From a bacterium (lineage in GTDB: Bacteria; Gemmatimonadota; Gemmatimonadetes; Gemmatimonadales; Gemmatimonadaceae), in the NCBI GenBank assembly GCA_021802745.1, contig JAJZRK010000190.1:1-6305 (forward strand): 6,305 bases of DNA, read 5' to 3'. The notes under the pieces are model-generated. The model worked only from the letters and a program-made list of their open reading frames with translations, was not told the DNA's origin and made no database searches. The translations under genes were made by a program, and so were the position numbers. Positions 1-5,687 of this stretch are shown here, in pieces (within the stretch, counting starts at the first letter, position 1; every line of letters begins with the position of its first letter).

Positions 1-330
1 CGTGACGAACGCCGACGTCGCCCCGAGGTGAATGACGCCGCGCGCCGCCGGCGCGGCATCGCCGAAGGCATGGACGTGGGCCATGACATCGTGGCGGAAG
101 CGCTTCTCGTACGCCGCCGCCGCGGGGAAATCAATGTCGTCGAGATGCGCCCGCATGTCGGCCAGTGCGGCCGCCGGAATGTCGACGCCGAGGTCGCGCT
201 CCGCCTCCGCCAGCGCCAGCCAGAGCCGCCGCCAGAGGCCATAGCGTGAGGCTGGCGACCACAGCTGCAGCATGGCCGCCGAGGCATAGCGCTCGGCCAG
301 CGGCGAACTCCACGCGGCGTTCTCGGTCAT
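1..330 (-). CDS. purB: Adenylosuccinate lyase, N-terminal part (gene runs off the left edge)
   Basis: PurB catalyses two fumarate-releasing steps of purine synthesis in the cytosol: SAICAR to AICAR, and adenylosuccinate to AMP. Only the first 110 codons are in the window. They translate to a protein close to the human-type (ADSL-like) subfamily. Near the start is SPLAERYAS, where residues R14 and Y15 match the substrate-binding Arg-Tyr of that subfamily. The block around residues 79-89 (RHDVMAHVHAF) contains H80, equivalent to human His86. HLGATS follows at residues 101-106. The full protein should be about 450-480 residues, so roughly three quarters lies outside. The ATG at 330-328 overlaps the TGA of the upstream htrA in an ATGA, which fixes the start and implies translational coupling. 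No Shine-Dalgarno sequence precedes it. The identification rests on motifs recalled from the family; the missing C-terminal part includes the catalytic serine loop. Confidence 0.93.
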   Translation of the reverse strand, partial: MTENAAWSSPLAERYASAAMLQLWSPASRYGLWRRLWLALAEAERDLGVDIPAAALADMRAHLDDIDFPAAAAYEKRFRHDVMAHVHAFGDAAPAARGVIHLGATSAFVT

Positions 331-1727
331 CGGATCTGGAAATCAATGGGGTAGAGGAAGCCGCCGCGTTCGACGATCATGCGGATCGGACCGCGTCCCG
401 TCATCGATTCGAGCAGGCGCCCCGCCTGCTGCGCGTCGCTGACCGCCGAGCGGTTCACCTGCACGATCACGTCACCCGTCTGCAGGCCGAGCTCCTCGGT
501 GACCCGCGGCGACACCTTGTAGACGACGGCGCCCTGGCTGGAGCGCACGCCGCGCTCGGCGCGAATGGCGGCCGTCAGCGTCACGAGCTCGATCTCCTTG
601 AGCACCGACACCTTCTGCGCGCTGACCTCGGGCAAGTCGGCAATGCGGACATTCACCGTCCGTTCGCGCCCCGCGCGCCGGATGCGCACCTCGGCCTGGT
701 CGCCGACGCGCATCTCCAGCAGTTCGGCTTCCCAGTCATACGCATTGCGCACCACCCGATCCCGCGACTGCACGATGACGTCGCCGGGCAGCAGCCCCGC
801 CACCGCCGCCGGCGAGCCCGGCGTGACGGTGCGGATGATGGCGCCGCCGCGCAGGGCGTCGCGGTTGTTCTGCTGCGGCAACTCGATCTTCACGCCGATC
901 CAAGGGCGCCGCACGGTGCCGTGCGCCAGCAGGTCCTCGGTGACGCGCTTGGCGCGGTCAATGGGAATGGCGAACCCCAGCCCGACGGAGCCGCCGGTCG
1001 GCGTGTAGATGGAGCTGTTGACGCCGATTACCTCGCCCGCGGCGTTGATCAGCGGGCCGCCCGAGTTGCCGGGGTTGATGGACGCGTCGGTCTGGATCAT
1101 GTCCACATAGACGCCCTGGCCCTCGCTCTGCCCCACGAGGTTGCGTCCGGTGGCGCTGATCACGCCGGCGGTCACCGACGGCTCCGAGTTGCCGAGGAGA
1201 AAGCCGTACGGGTTGCCGATGGCCACCACCCATTCGCCGATCAGGAGGTCGCGCGAGCCGCCGAGCGGCGCGGTGGGCAGGTGGCGCGCCTCGATCTTCA
1301 GTACGGCGAGGTCGTTCATCTCGTCAATGCCGACGACCTTGGCGGGATACGTGGTGCCGTCGCGCAAGGCGACGCTCACGTTGGACGCGCCGGAGACGAC
1401 GTGCGCGTTGGTGACGATTACCCCGTTCGGCTGCGTGATGAAGCCGGAGCCGATGCCGGAGCGCGTCTGCGTGCCGCCCTGGTTGTTGCCGAAGAAGAAC
1501 GCGAAGGGATCAACCGGCGTGCGGAAGACGGTTTCGGTCTGCACGGTGACGACGGCGGGGGCGACGCGCGCCACGGCCTCGGTGATGGCGGACCGGCGCG
1601 ACTGCGCGATCTGGGCATTGGCATCGCTGCGCGCGGCCACGCCCTGCGCGGCGGTATGCGATGGGGCCGCGCCCTCGCACGCGAGCAGGAGGGCGAAGCA
1701 GAAAGGAGAGAGACGGCTCATGGTCAT
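327..1727 (-). CDS. htrA: HtrA/Deg-family serine protease with two PDZ domains, predicted lipoprotein
   Basis: This is a 466-residue periplasmic or envelope protease/chaperone of the DegP/DegQ/HtrA family, which degrades or holds misfolded envelope proteins. The catalytic triad is visible: H109 in TNAHVV, D139 in NDLAVLK and S222 in NPGNSGGPL. The trypsin-like domain spans about residues 45-265. PDZ1 is about 277-365, with a carboxylate-loop region at AGLLPGD, and PDZ2 is about 385-466. The length is normal for a two-PDZ member. The N-terminus reads MTMSRLSPFCFALLLAC: a short Arg-containing n-region, a hydrophobic stretch and a lipobox ending at C17, so lipid anchoring is predicted instead of a soluble signal peptide. 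The ATG at 1727 overlaps the previous gene's TGA (ATGA); a second ATG at 1721 would also keep the lipobox. The frame stays open about 62 codons further upstream, but that stretch is Arg-rich shadow sequence inside the transaldolase gene. It is third in the truA operon, and its stop overlaps the purB start. No Shine-Dalgarno sequence is seen. The exact Deg subtype is uncertain. Confidence 0.95.
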   Translation of the reverse strand: MTMSRLSPFCFALLLACEGAAPSHTAAQGVAARSDANAQIAQSRRSAITEAVARVAPAVVTVQTETVFRTPVDPFAFFFGNNQGGTQTRSGIGSGFITQPNGVIVTNAHVVSGASNVSVALRDGTTYPAKVVGIDEMNDLAVLKIEARHLPTAPLGGSRDLLIGEWVVAIGNPYGFLLGNSEPSVTAGVISATGRNLVGQSEGQGVYVDMIQTDASINPGNSGGPLINAAGEVIGVNSSIYTPTGGSVGLGFAIPIDRAKRVTEDLLAHGTVRRPWIGVKIELPQQNNRDALRGGAIIRTVTPGSPAAVAGLLPGDVIVQSRDRVVRNAYDWEAELLEMRVGDQAEVRIRRAGRERTVNVRIADLPEVSAQKVSVLKEIELVTLTAAIRAERGVRSSQGAVVYKVSPRVTEELGLQTGDVIVQVNRSAVSDAQQAGRLLESMTGRGPIRMIVERGGFLYPIDFQIR

Positions 1728-2389
1728 CGCGGGCGGCGGGGCTTGGGACGGCGGCTGATCTCGCCGAGGAACCGGTCGAAGCCGCGGTCGGTGAGCGGGT
1801 GCTGCAACAGCGCCTTGAGCACGTCGGTGGCCAGCACCGCACCGTCGGCCCCGGCGGTCAGCGCATCGGTGAATGCGCGCGCACTCGCCGGGCCGGCGGC
1901 GATGATGTCGCACTCGAAGCCGAACCGGTCGAAGATCACGCGCGACTCGGAAATGGCGAGCGTCGGGTCGTCGCCGACGTGCGCTGCCGCGTCCACGGCG
2001 ATGGTCACCAGCGCCGCACCCGCCTTGGCGGCGAGCGTGGCCTGCGCCGCGTTGTGGACGAGTGTGGCCGCCACCCGCACGCCCTCGGCGCTCAGCCGCT
2101 TGATGGCCGGGAGTGCATCCTCCACCAGCGGAATGGCGACGATCACCTGTTCGGCGAGGCGCGTCAGTTCGCGCGCCCCCTTGTAGAGGTCGTCGCGGTT
2201 GACCGCGCGCGCCGAGGCGATGACGGGCAGGGGGACGGCGGACGAGAGCTCCTGGACGAGTTCCCGTGGATCGGCGTTTGGCAGCTGCGACGCGATGACG
2301 GCCGGCGTGGCGACGATGCCATCAATCAAGCCGGCGGCGAACGCCCAGCGAATTTCATCAAGGGCGACGGAAGCGTGGAAGATGCGCAT
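1724..2389 (-). CDS. Transaldolase/fructose-6-phosphate-aldolase-family protein lacking catalytic residues (probable pseudoenzyme)
   Basis: The 221-residue product has the length and layout of the small transaldolase (FSA/TalC/MipB) family, a TIM barrel that normally forms a Schiff base with sugar phosphates. Family hallmarks remain: DEIRWAFAAGLIDGI near residues 11-25, AIKRLSAEGV at 95-104, AAQATLAAKAGA at 114-125 and LLQHPLTDRGFDRFL at 194-208. Aligned without gaps to E. coli FsaA as I recall it, the active site is rewritten: Asp6 is A6, Asn28 is T28, Gln59 is S59, the Schiff-base Lys85 is A85 (in VIVAIPLV), Tyr131 is A131, Arg134 is A134 and Ser166 is G166. Only Thr109 is kept. Aldolase or transaldolase chemistry by the usual mechanism is therefore not expected. 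The frame is intact, so this is not a decayed pseudogene. The C-terminus is a basic tail (SRRPKPRRPR). The ATG at 2389 shares one base with the truA stop (TGATG), and the stop overlaps the htrA start. The frame continues upstream of 2389, but only as truA shadow. Fold assignment is confident; function is unknown. Confidence 0.9.
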   Translation of the reverse strand: MRIFHASVALDEIRWAFAAGLIDGIVATPAVIASQLPNADPRELVQELSSAVPLPVIASARAVNRDDLYKGARELTRLAEQVIVAIPLVEDALPAIKRLSAEGVRVAATLVHNAAQATLAAKAGAALVTIAVDAAAHVGDDPTLAISESRVIFDRFGFECDIIAAGPASARAFTDALTAGADGAVLATDVLKALLQHPLTDRGFDRFLGEISRRPKPRRPR

Positions 2390-3162
2390 CAGGCGGTGAG
2401 GTACAAGGAGGCGGGATAGGTGACCTGCTCGAGGCAGAGGCCGCAGGCCGGGGCCGGCGGCGACACCTCGTCGTTGGATTCGGCGACAAGCAGCGCGGCG
2501 AATTCCTCGTGCGGGCGCTGGTGAGTGGCGACCTCGAGCATCGTGCCTACGAGGAACCGCACCATGTGGTGCAGGAATCGGGTGGCCTCGATGTCGAAGA
2601 CCAGCCCGCCCGGCACCGCGCGCCAGCGCGCGAAGCGAACTTCGCAACGATGATCGTCATCGGCTGGCGCCGTGCCCCGGACCGCAAACCCGAAGAACCG
2701 ATGCTCCCCGAGGAGCGCGGCCGCGCACCACGCCAGCGCGTCGCCATCAATGGGCTTCTCGACGGGCCATTCCCAGCGCCGCCGGAAAGGCGAGCGGGCT
2801 GTTTCGTCGAGCCCCACTGTGTAGCTATACCGCCGGCTGGTCGCGCTGAATCGCGCATGAAACTCCGGGTGCATCTCGTGCACCGCTGCCACGTAGACGT
2901 CGTCGGGAAGCCGTGCATTGAGCACATGCCTCAGGCGATCGGGCGTCCAGTGCAACGGCACTTCCACTCCGGCCGCCTGGCCGCGGGCATGCACCCCCGC
3001 GTCCGTCCGGCCCGCTCCCGTCACCCGCACCGGGCCGCCGCACAGGCGTTCCAGCACGGATTCAAGGGTCCCCTGCACGGTTCGCGTCTCCGGCTGCACC
3101 TGCCACCCGGAAAAGTCGGTGCCGTCATAGTGCAACACGAGCTGAAGCACGCGTCCCGCCAT
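2389..3162 (-). CDS. truA: tRNA pseudouridine(38-40) synthase TruA
   Basis: TruA isomerises uridines 38, 39 and 40 in the anticodon arm of many tRNAs to pseudouridine. The 257-residue product is of usual length. It opens with VLQLVLHYDGTDFSGWQ, and the catalytic motif GAGRTDAGVHA puts the catalytic aspartate at D54 (E. coli Asp60). The region FHARFSATSRRYSYTV, the FLHHMVRFLVGTMLEV block and the C-terminal PAPACGLCLEQVTYP are also typical. The start at 3162 is preferred because the conserved N-terminal strand begins just after it and because a -10-like hexamer lies 7 bases upstream. An in-frame ATG at 3174 would add MFCA, but it has GGAG only one base upstream, too close for a ribosome binding site. 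The same GGAG is 13 bases from 3162, which is rather far. It is the first gene of the four-gene minus-strand operon, and its TGA overlaps the next ATG by one base. A 6-bp perfect hairpin with a TTCG loop lies inside the gene at 2630-2645. Confidence 0.96.
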   Translation of the reverse strand: MAGRVLQLVLHYDGTDFSGWQVQPETRTVQGTLESVLERLCGGPVRVTGAGRTDAGVHARGQAAGVEVPLHWTPDRLRHVLNARLPDDVYVAAVHEMHPEFHARFSATSRRYSYTVGLDETARSPFRRRWEWPVEKPIDGDALAWCAAALLGEHRFFGFAVRGTAPADDDHRCEVRFARWRAVPGGLVFDIEATRFLHHMVRFLVGTMLEVATHQRPHEEFAALLVAESNDEVSPPAPACGLCLEQVTYPASLYLTA

Positions 3163-3169
3163 TGCGCAA

Positions 3170-3198
3170 AACATACTCCGTGGCACGGGTCCGATCAA
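3170..3198 (-). promoter_or_regulatory. Candidate sigma-70-type promoter for the truA operon
   Basis: On the minus strand, TTGATC (3198-3193) and TATGTT (3175-3170) are separated by exactly 17 bases. Each hexamer matches four of six consensus positions, and the -10 fits the TANNNT pattern. Transcription would start about 7 bases downstream, at or next to the A of the truA ATG at 3162, which would give a leaderless or nearly leaderless mRNA. It is one of the few AT-richer patches in a very GC-rich region. Support is by pattern only, and sigma preferences of this organism are unknown. Confidence 0.45.
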
Positions 3199-3324
3199 GC
3201 AAAAGTGCCCGCGCCCAACCGATTGACATAACACGACGTAGCCCTCACGTTCCCGCTGGCGGTCGCGCGGGCCTTTCGGGACCTCGACGCCGCGTTCTGC
3301 AGCTCAATCACGCCCCGCCGCCGG
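3175..3324. other. Divergent intergenic region between truA and the GAF gene
   Basis: This 150-bp stretch separates the two divergent transcription units and should carry both promoters. The truA side has the hexamer pair described separately. On the plus strand, a perfect TTGACA lies at 3223-3228; 17 bases on, the sequence is CACGTT, a poor -10, so the GAF-gene promoter is only weakly indicated. The plus frame leading into the GAF start is open back to a TAA at 3229 but has no ATG, GTG or TTG start, so no upstream extension or leader peptide is supported. No RNA gene or strong dyad was found. Confidence 0.6.
3223..3251 (+). promoter_or_regulatory. Possible promoter for the GAF-trpD pair
   Basis: TTGACA at 3223-3228 matches the -35 consensus exactly on the plus strand. 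With a 17-base spacer the -10 would be CACGTT (3246-3251), which matches only two of six positions. Either an atypical -10 is used or the hexamer is chance. A transcript from here would have a 5' leader of roughly 65-70 bases before the ATG at 3325. Confidence 0.25.
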
Positions 3325-4623
3325 ATGCAAGAGTCCACTCTCGGTTCCCTGGCCCATGCGCTCGCTGCCGCCCCCAACCTGGAGGCGGCCTTCGTGGCGC
3401 TGTCCGAGGGGCTGGCCGAACTCGACCGCGCGGTCGCCATCGCCTACCTGCAGGTGGATGCGCGGGCGGACCAACTCGTTTCGTGCATGAGCTGCGACGG
3501 CGCCCGCACGCACCAGGTGCCGCTCGACGTCTCGCTGCGCCAGTTCCCGGAGGGCGTGGTGGCTCGCGTGCAGGCGGGGGGCTCTTTCATAGACGTCGGC
3601 GACGAAGCCGGCACTTTCGCGCGCATGCTGCACCTTCCGGCGCTCACCGAGCCGGCCGACCTCGCGCTGCGCGGCATTCAGTTCGACGGCGAGCTCGCCG
3701 CCGTGCTCGCCCTGCACGAACCGCGGCGCATCTTCGGCGCGCGGGCCACCGAGGGCGCCAGCGCGCTCGCCGCCCTGTTCGAGCTCTCGCACAGCCGCTT
3801 CGCCGAGCGCAGTGCGCGCGCCGAGGCGGCCAGGACGCTCGAGGATGTCACGCAGCGGGTGCACGGCGAGTACATCTCGCGTCTCACCGACATGCAGCAG
3901 CAGCTGCACATGGCGCGCGGCGCGGCGGAGGCGGCGCGCGCCGGCCAGGCGGTGCAAAAAGAGCGCGAGGAGGCGCGCCTGGCGGAGGAAACGCGGCGCA
4001 CGGCGGCGCGGTTGCGGGCGCTTGAGCAGCAGGTGACGGCGGCGGTGGGGCAGCTCGAGCAGGCGCACATCGAACTGCACCGCCGCAGCGAGGCGCTGCG
4101 CCAGCGCACGCGCACCATCTATCTCCTCGACCGTGTGCTCGAGCAGGCGTCGCACAAGGTGGACCCGCGGCGGCTCGCCGAGGGATTGCTGGCGCTCGTG
4201 GGCGACGACATGCAGGCGTTGCGCTGCTCGCTCTTCCTGCGGGCGCCGGAGCCGAATACCCTCTACCTCGCCGCGTCGCGCGGCCTCGCGCCGCACGTGC
4301 GCGAGGGCTCGCGCATCACCGTGGGGCAGGGCGTGGCGGGACGGGTGGCCGAAAGCCGGCAGCCGCTCCTCGTCGTGGATGCGTCCGACGCCCAGGCCCA
4401 GCCGCTGCTGCGCGACGAGTACCTGACGACGGGCTCCTTCATCTCCTTCCCGCTCGTCGTCCGCGACGAACTCGTCGGCGTCGTCAACCTCACCAACCGG
4501 GTGCAGCGCGGGCTGTTCGTCGAGGAGGATGTCGAGCGCGTCCGCCTGCTGGGCCTGGTAATTTCGCTCATCGCCACCGAGGCGCGCCTGCCGGAGCAGC
4601 TGCTGGACCGCATCCATGACTAG
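3325..4623 (+). CDS. GAF / coiled-coil / GAF domain protein without recognisable output domain
   Basis: The 432-residue product looks like a cytosolic signalling or sensory protein; no signal peptide or membrane segment is evident. Residues about 15-160 resemble a divergent GAF fold and contain C54-x-x-C57. Residues about 160-268 are rich in Ala, Glu, Arg and Gln with heptad-like spacing (for example QKEREEARLAEETRR at 211-225), predicting a long coiled coil that should dimerise the protein. Residues about 276-418 form a more typical GAF domain: LRCSLFLRAPEPNTLYLAASRGL, then GQGVAGRVAESRQPLLVVD, ending with SFISFPLVVRDELVGVVNLT and a terminal helix. No kinase, GGDEF, HTH or phosphatase domain follows; the protein ends 14 residues after the last GAF helix. 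GAF domains bind small ligands such as cyclic nucleotides, haem or metabolites, but no ligand can be read from this sequence. No Shine-Dalgarno sequence precedes the ATG. The last 8 bases overlap trpD, so the two are probably cotranscribed. Confidence 0.88.
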   Translation: MQESTLGSLAHALAAAPNLEAAFVALSEGLAELDRAVAIAYLQVDARADQLVSCMSCDGARTHQVPLDVSLRQFPEGVVARVQAGGSFIDVGDEAGTFARMLHLPALTEPADLALRGIQFDGELAAVLALHEPRRIFGARATEGASALAALFELSHSRFAERSARAEAARTLEDVTQRVHGEYISRLTDMQQQLHMARGAAEAARAGQAVQKEREEARLAEETRRTAARLRALEQQVTAAVGQLEQAHIELHRRSEALRQRTRTIYLLDRVLEQASHKVDPRRLAEGLLALVGDDMQALRCSLFLRAPEPNTLYLAASRGLAPHVREGSRITVGQGVAGRVAESRQPLLVVDASDAQAQPLLRDEYLTTGSFISFPLVVRDELVGVVNLTNRVQRGLFVEEDVERVRLLGLVISLIATEARLPEQLLDRIHD

Positions 4624-5653
4624 CAGCGCGCTGCATGCCGCCATTCTCCGGCTGGCGGCGGGCGAGTCGCTTACGCGCGACGAGGCCACCGATGCCTTCG
4701 GCGCCGTCATGCGCGGCGAGGGCTCCGACGTGCACGTGTCGGCGCTGCTCATGGGCCTGCGCGTGAAAGGCGAAACGCCGGAGGAACTGGCGGGCGTCGC
4801 CGCCGCGCTGCGCGCGACGATGCAGGTGCTTCCCGACGCCGAACCTGACCGCCTCGTGGATACCTGCGGTACGGGCGGCGGCACCTTGACGACCTTCAAT
4901 ATCTCGACCGCGGCGGCGCTCCTTGCCGCCGGCGCCGGCGTGCGTGTCGCCAAGCACGGCAACCGTTCGTTCACCTCGAAGTCGGGCAGCGCCGACGTGC
5001 TCGAGGCGCTGGGGGTGCGCATTGACCTCTCCGTCGAGCGCATGCGGGAGGTGCTCGAGCAGGCCGGTATCGTGTTCATGTTCGCGCCGACCATGCATCC
5101 GGCCATGCGCCATGTCGGGCCGGTGCGGCGCGACCTCGCCATCCAGACCGTCATGAACCTCGTCGGCCCGCTCGCCAACCCGGCGCGCGCGGGCCGGCAG
5201 GTGATTGGCGTTGCCGACGCCCGCCGACTCGGCCTGATTGGCGGCGCGCTGCAGTCGCTGGGGACGACGCACAGCCTCGTCGTGCACGGCGAGCCCGGCC
5301 TCGACGAGATCTCGCCGCTGGGCCGCACGATGGTGCTCGAACTGGTGGATGGCGAGGCGCGGTCGTGGACCATCGAGCCCGAGCGCCTCGGCGTGCCTCC
5401 CGTGACTTCCCTCGACCTTGCCGGCGGCGAGCCGTCAGAAAATGCACGGATCGTCGATGACGTGCTCTCCGGACGTGGACGCGCCGCGGCGGCGGCGGCG
5501 GTGTCGCTCAATGCGGCGGCGGCAATCTATGTATCCGGGCTGGCCCGCGATTTTCCGTCGGCGCTCGACGTGGCGCGATCCGCGCTGCGCGACGGCGCCG
5601 GGCGCACGGCGCTCGACAAGCTGCGCACGGCCTCGGCCCGCGCGGACCGGTAG
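4616..5653 (+). CDS. trpD: Anthranilate phosphoribosyltransferase TrpD
   Basis: TrpD joins anthranilate to PRPP, giving phosphoribosylanthranilate and pyrophosphate, the second step of tryptophan synthesis. The 345-residue product is of normal length with the glycosyltransferase-3 layout. A helical N-terminal domain fills about residues 1-75. The PRPP loop DTCGTGGG is at 82-89, and KHGNRS at 113-118 is followed by SKSGSADVLEALG. The HPAMRHVGPVRRDL block at 161-174 carries the anthranilate-site His and Arg (R171 matches Arg164 of the Sulfolobus enzyme), GPLANPA is at 184-190, and the Mg-binding Asp-Glu is at 230-231. Small departures are FTSKSG where VSSKSG is usual, and IQTVMNLVGPL where IRTIFNLLGPL is usual. 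No other trp gene is adjacent. The ATG at 4616 lies inside the end of the GAF gene (8-bp overlap), and the nearest GGAG is 19 bases upstream, so translation probably depends on coupling. An alanine-rich, GCG-repeat stretch lies near 5481-5522. Confidence 0.96.
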   Translation: MTSSALHAAILRLAAGESLTRDEATDAFGAVMRGEGSDVHVSALLMGLRVKGETPEELAGVAAALRATMQVLPDAEPDRLVDTCGTGGGTLTTFNISTAAALLAAGAGVRVAKHGNRSFTSKSGSADVLEALGVRIDLSVERMREVLEQAGIVFMFAPTMHPAMRHVGPVRRDLAIQTVMNLVGPLANPARAGRQVIGVADARRLGLIGGALQSLGTTHSLVVHGEPGLDEISPLGRTMVLELVDGEARSWTIEPERLGVPPVTSLDLAGGEPSENARIVDDVLSGRGRAAAAAAVSLNAAAAIYVSGLARDFPSALDVARSALRDGAGRTALDKLRTASARADR

Positions 5654-5664
5654 CTCGGCCGGGA

Positions 5665-5687
5665 AGCGGCGAGCGTCAGTTGCCGCT
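5665..5687. terminator. Stem-loop between convergent trpD and lexA, possible bidirectional terminator
   Basis: Bases 5665-5672 (AGCGGCGA) pair with 5680-5687 (TTGCCGCT) around a 7-base loop, giving an 8-bp stem with one G-T pair. It fills most of the 33-bp gap between the two convergent stop codons and touches the last base of the lexA stop. Neither strand has a T-tract after the stem, so it is not a classic intrinsic terminator. It could still slow polymerase or protect 3' ends from both sides. Confidence 0.4.

Noticed and set aside
304..324. CGAAC ... GTTC inverted motif near the htrA/purB junction, resembling a Gram-positive SOS box
   Set aside because: The half-sites are 10 bases apart, not 4, and it lies inside coding sequence at an operon-internal junction, so a LexA site is not supported.
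131..346. Minus-strand open frame with a hydrophobic stretch overlapping the purB start, which could look like a small membrane protein
   Set aside because: The same DNA reads as a clear adenylosuccinate lyase N-terminus in the adjacent frame, whose start is set by the ATGA overlap.
165..2186. Long plus-strand open frame of 673 codons opposite htrA and the transaldolase-like gene
   Set aside because: Its product is rich in Arg, Ala, Gly and His with no recognisable domain, and it lies opposite two well-supported genes. Long antisense frames are expected at this GC content.
3162..4025. Plus-strand frame of 287 codons spanning the divergent intergenic region
   Set aside because: It overlaps the GAF gene in another frame and consists mostly of Arg, Ala and Gly. 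It would also cross both proposed promoters.
3304..5511. Minus-strand open frame of 735 codons opposite the GAF gene and trpD
   Set aside because: It is low-complexity Arg/Ala/Ser-rich shadow sequence. The sense-strand genes carry clear family motifs and this frame has none.
5481..5522. GCG-rich short repeat tract in trpD
   Set aside because: It encodes alanine runs in a helical part of TrpD and is explained by composition. It is not a separate repeat element.
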